Positions 1-8,714 of a stretch of DNA of 64,000 bases are shown one piece after another. Within the stretch, counting starts at the first letter, position 1. Every line of letters begins with the position of its first letter. The notes below the pieces were generated by a model that was given only the letters and a program-made list of their open reading frames with translations, was not told where the DNA came from and ran no database searches. Made by a program: the position numbers and the translations under genes. This DNA is from Actinomycetes bacterium (GTDB lineage: Bacteria > Actinomycetota > Acidimicrobiia > Acidimicrobiales > Acidimicrobilacustridaceae): contig JAKOVH010000002.1 in assembly GCA_029782145.1 (NCBI GenBank), positions 56,097 to 120,096 of the forward strand. Reading direction: 5' to 3'.

Positions 1-1
1 G

Positions 2-190
2 TTCGCCTACCCCTACGGCGACCTCGACGACGTCACCGTCGAGGTGGCGCGCGAGCTGGGGTTCGTCGCCGCCTGCACCACCGAGGCCCGCACGGCCCGA
101 CCGTGGTCGGACCCGCTGCGCCTCCCTCGCCTGGCGGTGGGCGACTGGTCCGTCAGCCGCCTGGCGGGAGCGCTCAGGATGGCCCCGTGA
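2..190 (+). CDS. Polysaccharide deacetylase, C-terminal fragment
   Basis: This is the 3' end of a gene that begins before the window; about 62 codons are visible. The frame opens with FAYPYGD, followed by a GF-AA-TTEAR stretch. This is the usual C-terminal signature of NodB-fold (carbohydrate esterase 4) deacetylases, which remove N-acetyl groups from polysaccharides. The catalytic Asp/His residues lie upstream and cannot be checked. Its stop overlaps the GTG of the next glycosyltransferase in a GTGA, so it is translated as part of the same glycan operon. The family call rests on a short segment only. Confidence 0.7.
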   Translation, partial: FAYPYGDLDDVTVEVARELGFVAACTTEARTARPWSDPLRLPRLAVGDWSVSRLAGALRMAP

Positions 191-1095
191 GCGCCGACGC
201 GCCGGTCGAGGTGACGGTGGTCGTGGCGACCTTCGACCACGAGTCATCCATCGAGCGCGCCCTGCACAGCGTGCTGACCCAGCGCACCGAGCGGTCGCTG
301 GAGGTCATCGTCAGCGAGGACTGCTCGACCGACGCCACACGGGATCTCGTGCTGCGGGCGGCCCGGTGCGACGAGAGGGTGCGGGTGATGCTCTCGGAGC
401 ACAACCTGGCGTCCAACGAGGTCGTGGCCCGGGCCATCGGCGCGGCGCGAGGGAGGTACCTGTGCCTGCTCGACGGCGACGACTGGTGGTGCTCCCCCGA
501 CAAGGTGGAGCGGCAGGCGGCGTTCCTCGACGAGCACCCGGAGGCGTCGGCGGTCTTCCACAACGCCGTGATCGCCTACGACGACCTCGTCACCGACGAG
601 CGTTGGACCCCGGCGACCCAGCCCCGGCACACCGACGCCCGGCGCATCTGGGAGGGCAACCCGTTCGCCACGTGCGCCGGGATGATGCGCACCGGGGCGC
701 TCCACGGCCTGGGTGCCTGGTACCACGACCTGTTCCCGATCACCGACTGGCCGCTGTACGTGCTGTGCGCGCGCTACGGGCTGCTGTGCTTCGACGACGA
801 CGTGGTCGGCGTCTACCGGCTGCACGCCGGAGGGGAGTTCTCGGCGCTGCCGCGCGACGCGAAGCTCGACGCCATCGCCGGCTTCTACGCGGCGATGCGA
901 CGCAGCGCCGGCGGGCACGATCCCGACCTCGACGCGGGCGCGGCCCGGTACTTCTTCGACCAGGCCTGGCAGCACGTCCACCTCGGTGAGCGCGACCTGG
1001 CCCGACGCTGCGTGCGCCACGGCATCGAGCAGGGCCGGTCCCGGGCGCTGCGCAAGGAGCTGGTGCGCCTCGGGGGGCGGCTGTGGCGCCGCTGA
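187..1095 (+). CDS. Glycosyltransferase family 2
   Basis: A GT-A-fold enzyme of 302 residues that should transfer a sugar from a nucleotide donor in the cytoplasm. The N-terminus has the GT2 pattern VTVVVATFDH, then a VSEDCSTD stretch and the metal-binding DGDDWW motif near residue 98. There is no membrane segment. I chose the GTG at 187 because it overlaps the previous stop as GTGA, as at several other junctions here; an in-frame start further upstream would run deep into the deacetylase. Donor and acceptor cannot be read from the sequence. The 3' end overlaps the next gene by 13 bases. Confidence 0.9.
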   Translation: MSADAPVEVTVVVATFDHESSIERALHSVLTQRTERSLEVIVSEDCSTDATRDLVLRAARCDERVRVMLSEHNLASNEVVARAIGAARGRYLCLLDGDDWWCSPDKVERQAAFLDEHPEASAVFHNAVIAYDDLVTDERWTPATQPRHTDARRIWEGNPFATCAGMMRTGALHGLGAWYHDLFPITDWPLYVLCARYGLLCFDDDVVGVYRLHAGGEFSALPRDAKLDAIAGFYAAMRRSAGGHDPDLDAGAARYFFDQAWQHVHLGERDLARRCVRHGIEQGRSRALRKELVRLGGRLWRR

Positions 1096-2054
1096 ACCCG
1101 CACCGGGCGTCGATCCACCCCGTGATGGGCAGCGCGCCCCGCCCCGTGTGGTCGGTGATGATCCCGACCTTCGAGTGCGCCGACCACCTCGCCGAGGCTC
1201 TCGAGAGCGTGCTCGTGCAGGACCCGGGGCCGGCCACCATGCAGATCGAGGTCGTCGACGACGGCTCGCTCGACGACCCGGAGTCGGTCGTGAGGGCGGT
1301 GGGAGGCGGTCGGGTCGGCTTCCACCGCCAGGCCGCCAACGTCGGCCACGTCCGCAACTTCGCCACGTGCCTGGCGCGGGCGAGAGGGGAGATCGTCCAC
1401 CTGCTGCACGGCGACGACCGGGTGCTCCCGGGCTTCTACGAGGCGCTGGAGCGGGGCTTCCGCTCCTCCGAGCGCGTCGGTCTGGCGTTCTGCCGGTGGG
1501 CCACCGTCGACGACGGCGGGCGGCGCACCGCGGTGGCCGCCCCGCTCCAAGCGGACCGGGGCCCGGTCCCGGCCGCCGTCGTCCGGCTGGCCGAGGAACA
1601 GCGCATCGTCACGCCGTCGGTCGCGGTGCGCCGCTCGGCCTACGAGCAGCTCGGCGGGTTCGACGAGCGCCTGGTCTGCGCCGAGGACTACGAGATGTGG
1701 GTGCGGGTGGCCGCCCACTTCGACGTCTGGTACGAGCCCGAGCTCCTGGCCCACTATCGCACCCACGAGCGCTCCAACACCGGCCGCCACCAGCGCCTCG
1801 CCGAGGAGCTGAGGTACACCGCGACGGCCATCGCCCTCAACCGTGAGCACCTCCCGAGGCGTCAGCGGGCGCGGGTCAGCCGTCGGGCGCGCCGGGCCTA
1901 CGCCGCCACCGCCATGGACCACGCCCGGGCCTACGCCGACGCCGCCGACACCGAGGCGGCGCGGGCGCACCTGCGGGTGGCGCTGCAGCTGAGCCGCTCG
2001 CCGCGCACCCTCGGCGCCGCCACCGCGGTGCTGGCGAAGGTGGTGCGCCCGTGA
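1083..2054 (+). CDS. Glycosyltransferase family 2
   Basis: A second GT2 enzyme of 323 residues. It shows WSVMIPTFEC at the N-terminus, VVDDGS, the HGDD metal-site variant after GEIVHLL, and the acceptor-side CAEDYEMWVRVA stretch typical of the family. The GTG at 1083 overlaps the preceding gene; an ATG about 14 codons later (near 1124) is an alternative start. The C-terminal 80 residues are Arg/Ala-rich and probably helical. It is coupled to the downstream oxidoreductase by a GTGA overlap. Function is restricted to glycan assembly; the linkage is unknown. Confidence 0.9.
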   Translation: MAPLNPHRASIHPVMGSAPRPVWSVMIPTFECADHLAEALESVLVQDPGPATMQIEVVDDGSLDDPESVVRAVGGGRVGFHRQAANVGHVRNFATCLARARGEIVHLLHGDDRVLPGFYEALERGFRSSERVGLAFCRWATVDDGGRRTAVAAPLQADRGPVPAAVVRLAEEQRIVTPSVAVRRSAYEQLGGFDERLVCAEDYEMWVRVAAHFDVWYEPELLAHYRTHERSNTGRHQRLAEELRYTATAIALNREHLPRRQRARVSRRARRAYAATAMDHARAYADAADTEAARAHLRVALQLSRSPRTLGAATAVLAKVVRP

Positions 2055-3070
2055 TCGACGTGGCCGTCGTGGGCTGCGGTGAGGTCGCCCACCGCTACCA
2101 CGCCCCGGCGCTGTCGGTGCTCGAGGGCACGGGTGCCCTGCGGGTCACCGCCGTGCTCGACCCGTCACGGCGCGCCGCGCAGCGGTTCGTCGACCGCTTC
2201 CGTGCGGCGCGGGCCGTCGCCGACCTCCCGGCGCTGCTGGCCACCCGGCCCGCCGTGGTGATCGTCGCCTCACCGCCGCGGTTCCACGCCGAGCAGGTGG
2301 TCGCCGCCCTCGAGGCCGGCTGCGACGTCCTCTGCGAGAAGCCGTTGGCCACCAGCGCGCCGGACGGCCGCCGCATGGTCGACGCCGCCGAGCGCACCGG
2401 GCGCCGGTTGGCCGTCGGGATGGTGCGCCGCCAGCTGCCGGCCACCCGGGCGCTGCGGCGCATCCTGCGCGCCGGCGTGCTCGGCGACATCCGCTCGGTC
2501 GAGTGCTTCGAGGGCGGCCCGTTCACCTGGCCGGTGGCCTCCCCGGACTACTTCCGCCCCGACGGCGGCAACGGGGGAGTGCTCCAGGACGTCGGCACGC
2601 ACTGCCTGGACCTGCTCACCTGGTGGTTCGGCGAGCCCACCTCGACCCGCTACGCCGACGACGCCATGGGCGGCGTGGAGGCCAACTGCGAGCTCGCGCT
2701 CACCTTCGGCGCGACCGAGGCCCACGTGCGCCTTTCGAGGGACTGGGCCCGCCCCAACCGCTACGTGGTCGAGGGGACCAGGGGCCGTGCCGAGTGGGAG
2801 GTCGACGAGGCGCGGGTCCTGCGCCTCGACCTGGACGACGGGCCCCTCGGCGACCTCGCCGTCGACGGGCCCGACCGGGACGGGTCGACAGCGGTGACCA
2901 CCGACTTCGAGGGCGCGTTCGTCGCCCAGCTGCGGGCCGTGGCCACCGGCCGCTGGGAGCAGCTGACGTCAGGGCGAGAGGCGCTGCCCGTGCTCGAGGT
3001 GGTCGACCGCTGCTACGCCTGCCGAGACACCATGCCGATGCCGTGGCTGCGGCCGGGTGGCGGGCGATGA
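2051..3070 (+). CDS. Gfo/Idh/MocA family oxidoreductase
   Basis: An NAD(P)-dependent sugar oxidoreductase of 339 residues. The N-terminal Rossmann fold starts with VAVVGCGEVAHRYH, and the family motif EKPLATS (residues about 96-102) carries the conserved Lys. The C-terminal alpha/beta domain has GGVLQDVGTHCLDLL, where a catalytic His is expected. In glycan loci such enzymes oxidise or epimerise nucleotide sugars, for example at C3 or C4; the substrate here is not evident. Start and stop both overlap the neighbours by 4 bases, so it belongs to the 2-5959 operon. Confidence 0.9.
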   Translation: MIDVAVVGCGEVAHRYHAPALSVLEGTGALRVTAVLDPSRRAAQRFVDRFRAARAVADLPALLATRPAVVIVASPPRFHAEQVVAALEAGCDVLCEKPLATSAPDGRRMVDAAERTGRRLAVGMVRRQLPATRALRRILRAGVLGDIRSVECFEGGPFTWPVASPDYFRPDGGNGGVLQDVGTHCLDLLTWWFGEPTSTRYADDAMGGVEANCELALTFGATEAHVRLSRDWARPNRYVVEGTRGRAEWEVDEARVLRLDLDDGPLGDLAVDGPDRDGSTAVTTDFEGAFVAQLRAVATGRWEQLTSGREALPVLEVVDRCYACRDTMPMPWLRPGGGR

Positions 3071-4140
3071 CGGCGGGCCCCATCGCCGTGATCGGCGCCA
3101 ACGGTTTCATCGGCAACCGTCTCGTCGAGGTGCTGCACCTCACCGGCCGACCCGTCGTGCCCGTCGTGCGCCGGGCGAGCGCGCTGGCGCTGCCGGGCCG
3201 GTTCGACCTCGACGTCCGCCTGGCCGACGCCCGCGACGAGCAGGCCCTCACTGCCGCGCTGGCCGGTTGCGAGGTCGCCGTCACCGCGGTCGCCGGTGAC
3301 ACCGACACCCTCGTCGGCACGGTGGAGCCGACCTACCGGGCGGCTGACCGGGCCGGCGTGCGGCGGCTGGTGCACCTCAGCACCGCGTCGGTGCACGGCC
3401 AGGCGCCACCTCCCGGCACCGACGAGCGCTCGCCGCTGTCGGTGCGCCAGCCGATCGCCTACAACAACGCCAAGGTGCGCGCCGAGCAGCGGCTGCTCGA
3501 GTGCCGGGGGCGAGGGCGCACCGAGGTGGTGCTGCTGCGCCCGGGCATCGTCCACGGGCCACGTTCGCAGTGGATCGGCGGGCTGGCCGACGCGGTGCTC
3601 GACGGCACCGCCGTGCTCGTCGAGGGCGGCCGGGGGATCTGCAACGCGGTGTACGTCGACGACGTGGTCGGCGCGGTGGTGGCGGCCGCCGACGCGCCGG
3701 GTGCCGACGGGGAGGCGTTCCTGGTCGGCGCGGACGAGTTGGTGACCTGGCGGGACCTGGCCGAGCCGGTGTGCCGGGCGCTCGGTGTCGACGTCGACGA
3801 CCTGCCCCTGCTGCCGTTCGGCGCCGCCGAGCCGACGAGCAGGTGGCGCGACCGCGTCGCCGCCCTGGCCGGCCTGCGTCGGCACCTGCCGGCCCCGGTG
3901 AGAGCGGGCCTGGGCGCGGCCCGTCGGGCGGCGCGACCTCCGGCAGCGCCGGCTGCCGGGCACCCGGCGCCCCGCGTCACGTTGGAGACGGCGCTGTTGC
4001 ACACGTGCCGGTGGCAGCTGCCGTCGCACAAGGCCCACCGCATGCTGGGCTGGCGGCCGCTCGTGCCGTTCGAGCAGGCCTGCCGCCACAGCGTCTCGTG
4101 GCTGGCGTTCGCGGGCTATCCCGTCGTGGGGGAGCGGTGA
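3067..4140 (+). CDS. NAD-dependent epimerase/dehydratase
   Basis: An extended short-chain dehydrogenase of 357 residues, probably modifying a nucleotide sugar for the surrounding glycosyltransferases. It has the Rossmann motif GANGFIGNRL at residues about 9-18, LSTASVHG with the catalytic Ser, and YNNAK, a YxxxK active site. A proline/alanine-rich segment lies around residues 285-300. The ATG at 3067 overlaps the previous stop as ATGA and the stop runs into the next ATG. Epimerase, dehydratase and reductase activities cannot be told apart from the motifs. Confidence 0.88.
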   Translation: MTAGPIAVIGANGFIGNRLVEVLHLTGRPVVPVVRRASALALPGRFDLDVRLADARDEQALTAALAGCEVAVTAVAGDTDTLVGTVEPTYRAADRAGVRRLVHLSTASVHGQAPPPGTDERSPLSVRQPIAYNNAKVRAEQRLLECRGRGRTEVVLLRPGIVHGPRSQWIGGLADAVLDGTAVLVEGGRGICNAVYVDDVVGAVVAAADAPGADGEAFLVGADELVTWRDLAEPVCRALGVDVDDLPLLPFGAAEPTSRWRDRVAALAGLRRHLPAPVRAGLGAARRAARPPAAPAAGHPAPRVTLETALLHTCRWQLPSHKAHRMLGWRPLVPFEQACRHSVSWLAFAGYPVVGER

Positions 4141-5075
4141 TGCCCGGCGAGGAACCGCCCGAGGTCGCGGTGGTGATCACCACGTGCGACCACGCGCCCG
4201 TGCTCGAGCGGGCCATCACCAGCGCGCGCGGGCAGACCCACCCGCCGGCCGAGGTGATCGTGGTCGACGACGGCTCGGTCGACCATCCAGAGCTGGTGGT
4301 GGCCCGGTTCCCCGACGTGCGCCTCGTCCGCCAGCCCAACCGCGGCCTGGCCGCGGCGCGCAACACCGGGTGGCGGGCGGCGGCCAGCCCGTTCGTCACG
4401 TTCCTCGACGCCGACGACCGGCTGCTGCCCCACGCCATCGAAGTGAACGTTCGCCGGCTCATCACCTGCCCCGAGGCGCCGTTCGCCTACGGCGCCTACT
4501 CCTACGTCGATCCCGACGGCCGCCGCCGCCCGGAGCCCCTGCGCCCGGCCGACGGCTTCGCCGCCCTTCTCCGGGAGAACGTGGTGGGCATGCACGGCAC
4601 CGTGCTCTACCGTGCAGCCGCGCTGGCGGCCGCCGGCGGCTTCGCCGAGGACCTCCGGGCCTGCGAGGACTACGACATGTACCTGCGGCTGGCCCGCATC
4701 TCGCCGCCGATGCACGGCGTCGAGGTGGTCGCCGAGTACCACCTGCACGGCGCCAACATGTCGGGCGACGCCGCCCTGATGCTCGGCGAGGTGCTGCGGG
4801 TGCTCGAACGGCATCGAGGCGAGGCCGTGGCCGCCGGCTGCGCGGACGATCTTGCACAGGGCATCGCTGCCTGGAAGCGGTTCTACGCCACCTCCTGGTG
4901 GCACGCGGCCGGGCGGGCGCTCGCCGAGCGCAGGGCCACGCCGCAGCTGGTGCGCCAGGGTGCCGGTGTCGCCGTCCGGGCGCCCGGAGCCTGGGTGGGC
5001 GTGCCGACCCGGGCGCTCGCCCAGCGGGCACGCCGCCTGGCCGGTCACGCCCGGAGGCGGTCGTGGGCGAGGTGA
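4140..5075 (+). CDS. Glycosyltransferase family 2
   Basis: A GT2 enzyme of 311 residues with all the family landmarks: VAVVITTCDH, VVDDGSVDHPE, the stretch GLAAARNTGWRAA, the metal-binding DADD at residues about 89-92 and the CEDYDMYLRLA acceptor region. The ATG shares its A with the TGA of the epimerase, so translation is coupled. The Arg-rich C-terminus may associate with the membrane surface, but there is no transmembrane helix. It acts in cytoplasmic assembly of an unidentified polysaccharide or glycoconjugate. Confidence 0.9.
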   Translation: MPGEEPPEVAVVITTCDHAPVLERAITSARGQTHPPAEVIVVDDGSVDHPELVVARFPDVRLVRQPNRGLAAARNTGWRAAASPFVTFLDADDRLLPHAIEVNVRRLITCPEAPFAYGAYSYVDPDGRRRPEPLRPADGFAALLRENVVGMHGTVLYRAAALAAAGGFAEDLRACEDYDMYLRLARISPPMHGVEVVAEYHLHGANMSGDAALMLGEVLRVLERHRGEAVAAGCADDLAQGIAAWKRFYATSWWHAAGRALAERRATPQLVRQGAGVAVRAPGAWVGVPTRALAQRARRLAGHARRRSWAR

Positions 5076-5959
5076 CCGGCCCCGAGCCGCTGGTCAGCGT
5101 GATCGTCATCGTGCTCGACGGCGAGCGCTTCCTCGGCGAGGCCATCGACAGCGTGCAGCAGCAGAGCTACCCCCGATGGGAGCTGCTCGTCGTCGACGAC
5201 GGCTCCACCGACGGCACCCTCGAGCTGGCGGCTCGCCGGGCGGCGGACGACCCGCGCATCCGGGTGCTGCGCCACCCCGACCTCGGCAACCACGGCATGA
5301 GCGCGAGCCGCAACCTCGGTCTGGCCGAGGCGCGGGGTGCGCTCATCGGCTTCCTCGACGCCGACGACGTCTGGGAGCCGGGCAAGCTCGGCGAGCAGGT
5401 CGAGCTCCTGCGTGCCGACCCGACGGTCGGGCTGGTGTACGGCCGCACGCTCGTCTGGCACCGCTGGCGGCCCGAGGGGCCGCCCGACTTCTTCTACGAC
5501 CTCGGTGTGGCGCCCGACGCCGCCTACGACCCGCCCGTGCTGTTCGACCAGCTCGTCGACAACCGGTGCCAGACGCCCACCACGTGCAACGCCTTGTTCC
5601 GCCGTTCGGTCGTCGAGCGGGTGGGAGGCTTCGAGCCGTCGTTCCGGGGGATGTTCGAGGACCAGGTCTTCTTCGCCAAGGTCCTGCTCGAGCACCGGGC
5701 CCACGTGTCGGACCGGTGCTGGGCGAGGTACCGGCAGCACCCGGCGAGCGCCTCCGCCCTGGCCGGCGAGCACGACGTGGCCAGCCGGGTGCGCTTCTTG
5801 CTGTGGCTGCGGGGCTACCTGCGCCGCGCCGGCGCGGCGACGCCGGCCCAGCGGCGCCACGTCGAGCGGGTGCTGGTCCGGGAGCTGAGCGGGGCGGGGC
5901 TGGGCGCCGCCCGGGCGCAGGTCGCCCGGCTCACCCGGCTCACCCGCCGGAACCGGTGA
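5072..5959 (+). CDS. Glycosyltransferase family 2
   Basis: The last gene of the first glycan operon, 295 residues. Motifs are VSVIVIVLDGERFL, VVDDGSTDGT, SASRNLGLAEARG and FLDADDVW, plus a long C-terminal half with FEDQVFFAKVLLEHRA, common in GT2 enzymes acting on long chains. I chose the GTG at 5072, which gives the GTGA overlap seen elsewhere in the operon; a GTG at 5063 is a possible alternative. Its last 20 bases overlap the 3' end of the convergent SDR gene, leaving no room for a separate terminator. Confidence 0.88.
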   Translation: MTGPEPLVSVIVIVLDGERFLGEAIDSVQQQSYPRWELLVVDDGSTDGTLELAARRAADDPRIRVLRHPDLGNHGMSASRNLGLAEARGALIGFLDADDVWEPGKLGEQVELLRADPTVGLVYGRTLVWHRWRPEGPPDFFYDLGVAPDAAYDPPVLFDQLVDNRCQTPTTCNALFRRSVVERVGGFEPSFRGMFEDQVFFAKVLLEHRAHVSDRCWARYRQHPASASALAGEHDVASRVRFLLWLRGYLRRAGAATPAQRRHVERVLVRELSGAGLGAARAQVARLTRLTRRNR

Positions 5960-6893
5960 GCGCCGCCTGCGGATCGGCCGGCACCGCCGTGCGCGGGAGG
6001 ATGCCGAACCGGCGGCGCACCACGCCGGGCAGGTGGTCGACGACGAACCCGCTCACCTCGCCCTTGACCCACGCCACGCGGCGGTGGTCCCGCGGTTCGA
6101 GGTACAGCCAGCGGTCGCCCCGGTCGACGGCCCGGACGATCTCGTCGGCGACCCACTCCGGGTCCGGCGCCCGGCGCAGCAGCTCGATGATGCCGTCGTG
6201 GTCGCGCAGCGGTGACGGCAGCGGCCCCAGCTGCGACTCGAGGATCGAGTCGGAGTTGACGAAGAACTCGGTGCGGGTCGGGTAGACGACCGCCCGCAGC
6301 ACCCGCATCTCGGGCCGCGTGCGCCACCGCCGGGCGAGCTCGCCGCTCCTGGCGTGGAGCTCCGCCTTGGCGCGGGCGTAGATCCAGGGGTCGCGGTGCT
6401 CGAGGCCGGCGTCGGACAGCGGCATCACCACGGTGCACGCGGCCCCGCGTTCCTCCGCCCGTCGCAGGGCGAGCTCGGCGCACGCCAGCGGCTGCCAGAG
6501 GTTCACGGCGCGCACCAGCGCGGTCACCTCCGGGGAGGCCGTGGCCGTGCTCTCGACGAAGAGGCCGGCGAACGGCAGGACCAGATCGACCCCGCCCCAC
6601 TGCTGCACGGCGGCGTCGAGCGCCCCCCTGACCGAGTCGATCGTGCCCAGGTCCGCCACGAGCGGCTGCACCTCGGCCCCGTCGGCGCACAGCTCCTCGA
6701 CCAGGCGGCGCAACCGGTCGCCGTCGATGTCGACGAGGGTGAGCCGCCAACCGACAGGCGCCAGCCGACGGGCGAGCGCCGTCCCGATCCCGCCGGCGGC
6801 GCCGGTGATGAACGCCGACCCGACGAAGGGTCGGCTCGTCGGGTGCCTCGTCCCGAGGCGTGCTGGTCGTCGAGCAGCAGAGAACATCCCCAT
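5940..6893 (-). CDS. SDR family oxidoreductase
   Basis: A short-chain dehydrogenase/reductase of 317 residues, the last gene of the leftward operon. TGAAGGIGTALA (TGxxxGxG) binds NAD(P), and IYARAKAEL supplies the YxxxK catalytic pair. The C-terminal extension after about residue 230 (PEWVADEIVRAVDRGDRWLYLEPRD) is longer than in minimal SDRs. I chose the ATG at 6893; a second ATG two codons on gives nearly the same protein. The 80-base gap to the aldolase gene is larger than other gaps in the operon, so it might have its own start. Substrate unknown. Confidence 0.85.
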   Translation of the reverse strand: MGMFSAARRPARLGTRHPTSRPFVGSAFITGAAGGIGTALARRLAPVGWRLTLVDIDGDRLRRLVEELCADGAEVQPLVADLGTIDSVRGALDAAVQQWGGVDLVLPFAGLFVESTATASPEVTALVRAVNLWQPLACAELALRRAEERGAACTVVMPLSDAGLEHRDPWIYARAKAELHARSGELARRWRTRPEMRVLRAVVYPTRTEFFVNSDSILESQLGPLPSPLRDHDGIIELLRRAPDPEWVADEIVRAVDRGDRWLYLEPRDHRRVAWVKGEVSGFVVDHLPGVVRRRFGILPRTAVPADPQAALTGSGG

Positions 6894-6973
6894 ACCGGGC
6901 TCAGTATCGCCCAGCCCGACGGCGGCCCGGACGTCACCCCCGCCGTTCGTCGCCGATGCCGTCGGCGGTCCCT

Positions 6974-7663
6974 TCAGGCCGTCGACGCGGGGCGCGGATG
7001 CCAGGTGTGCTGGCGCACGAACTGGTACACGCCGGTGAAGTCGCGCACCGCCTCGGCGGGCAGCGCGACCGTTCCGCCGAGCTGCTGGGCGCCCCACGCG
7101 ATGTGGGCGTTGTGCTCCACCACGAGCGCCGAGTGCAGGGCGTCGTCGACCGACCGGCCGATGACGACGAGGCCGTGGTTGGCCATCAGCATCGCCGAGC
7201 GGTCGGCGAGGTGGCGGGCGGCCTCCTCGGCCAGGCCCTCGGTGCCCGACGGGTGGTACCGCCCCACCGGCACGTCGCCGCCGATGTAGACGACGAACTC
7301 GTCGATGCACGCCGGGACGGGCAGGCCGGCCACGGCGTACATCGACGCGTAGCGGGCGTGGCAGTGCACGACACCGCCCACCTCGGGGTACGCCCGCAGC
7401 ACGGCGAGGTGCACGCCCTTCTCCGACGTCGCCGACCGGGAGCCGGCCACGACCTCACCGTCGAGGTCGACGACCACGAGGTCGTCGAGGGTCATCTCCT
7501 CGTAGCCGAGCGACGACGGGGTGACCACCACCGTGCCGTCGTCGACCCGACCCGACACGTTGCCCGCGGTGCCCTCGACGAGCCCGCGCCGGTGCATGGC
7601 CTTGGCGGCGGCGAGCACAGCGGCGCGCACCTCGTCGAGTGGCGCGCCGTTGGAGTCGGTCAT
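6974..7663 (-). CDS. Class II aldolase/adducin family protein
   Basis: A zinc-dependent aldolase of 229 residues like L-fuculose-1-phosphate or ribulose-phosphate aldolases, which cleave a ketose phosphate or related acid into a two- or three-carbon keto unit and an aldehyde. It has the GTAGNVSGR phosphate-binding turn, SEKGVHLAVL with the catalytic acidic residue, HCHARYAS with the His-x-His zinc ligands, and ANHG with the third His. The start overlaps the stop of the upstream dehydrogenase as ATGA. With the linked dehydrogenases and the divergent kinase, it fits the cleavage step of a sugar or polyol pathway. Confidence 0.88.
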   Translation of the reverse strand: MTDSNGAPLDEVRAAVLAAAKAMHRRGLVEGTAGNVSGRVDDGTVVVTPSSLGYEEMTLDDLVVVDLDGEVVAGSRSATSEKGVHLAVLRAYPEVGGVVHCHARYASMYAVAGLPVPACIDEFVVYIGGDVPVGRYHPSGTEGLAEEAARHLADRSAMLMANHGLVVIGRSVDDALHSALVVEHNAHIAWGAQQLGGTVALPAEAVRDFTGVYQFVRQHTWHPRPASTA

Positions 7664-8640
7664 GGCAGCACCTCCGGGTTGACGCAGTGCCGCGGGCGGC
7701 GACCGGCGAGGAGCAGGGCGAGGTCGTCGGCGATCATCGCCGTGTGGTTGGCCTCGGTGTCGTAGGTGGCGCCCCCGATGTGAGGGGTGAGCACGACCTG
7801 GTCCATGTCGAGCAGCGGGTGGGTGGGGGGCAGCATCTCGCCGTCGAAGTGGTCGAGCCCGGCGGCCGACAGGTGCCCGGAGCGCAGGGCCGCGGTGAGG
7901 GCGTCGAGGTCGTGGAGGGCCGCCCGCGCCGTGTTGAGGTAGACGGCACCGGGGCGCATGGCGGCGAAGCAGGCGGCGCTCATCAGCCCCACGGTCTCGG
8001 GGGTGACGGCCGCGTGCACCGACACCACGTCGACATCGCCGAGCAGGGCGTCGAGCTCGCGATGGGTCGCGTCCGGCGCGAAGGGGTCGTGGGAGAGCAC
8101 GGTCATGCCCAGGCCTTCGAGGCGCCACTTCACGGCCCGGCCGACGGCGCCGAGCCCGATCAGGCCGGCCGTGCGCCCGGCGAGCTGCCACGCCCGGAAG
8201 CGCTGGTAGGGGATGGTGCCGTCGCGGTAGATCTCGCCGTCACGCACGTCGTGGTCGCCGGCGACGACGTGGCGGCTGGCGGCGAACAGCAGGGCGACGG
8301 TCAGCTCGGCGACGGCGTCGGCGTTGCGCCCCGGCGTGCGCAGCACCGGGATGCCCCTGGCCGTGGCGCCCGGGACGTCGACGTTGGTGGGGTCGCCCCG
8401 GGTCGAGCCGATGGCCACCAACGGCCGGTCGAGCACGGCCCCGCGCACCATGTCGGTCTCGCACACCAGCACCGTCGCCCCGATGGCGTCGACCTGCTCG
8501 GCCAGCGCGTCACCGTCCCAGATCCGCAGCGGCCGCTGGTCGAGCCAGGGGTCGTAGTGCACGTCGCACAGCTCTCGGAGGCGGTCGAAGCCCGGGCCGC
8601 GGCAGGAGGCGGTGACGAGGGCGACCGGGCGTTCGGGCAT
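7660..8640 (-). CDS. D-2-hydroxyacid dehydrogenase (phosphoglycerate dehydrogenase-like)
   Basis: An NAD-dependent D-isomer-specific 2-hydroxyacid dehydrogenase of 326 residues. GLIGLGAVGRAV binds NAD; NTARAAL carries the substrate-binding Arg, DHFDGEML the acidic partner and TPHIGG the catalytic His. It should interconvert a 2-oxoacid and a D-2-hydroxyacid in the cytoplasm. The ATG at 8640 follows 74 bases after the alcohol dehydrogenase and is the first start compatible with a full N-terminal domain. In this operon the likely role is handling an aldonic-acid intermediate or the product of the aldolase, which is inference. Confidence 0.9.
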   Translation of the reverse strand: MPERPVALVTASCRGPGFDRLRELCDVHYDPWLDQRPLRIWDGDALAEQVDAIGATVLVCETDMVRGAVLDRPLVAIGSTRGDPTNVDVPGATARGIPVLRTPGRNADAVAELTVALLFAASRHVVAGDHDVRDGEIYRDGTIPYQRFRAWQLAGRTAGLIGLGAVGRAVKWRLEGLGMTVLSHDPFAPDATHRELDALLGDVDVVSVHAAVTPETVGLMSAACFAAMRPGAVYLNTARAALHDLDALTAALRSGHLSAAGLDHFDGEMLPPTHPLLDMDQVVLTPHIGGATYDTEANHTAMIADDLALLLAGRRPRHCVNPEVLP

Positions 8641-8714
8641 GGTGGCTTCCCCCGCGTCCGTGCGTGGCCGGTGGCGCAGGGCCAGGTCCGCCTGCGCGGC
8701 AGGTGACACTACCG

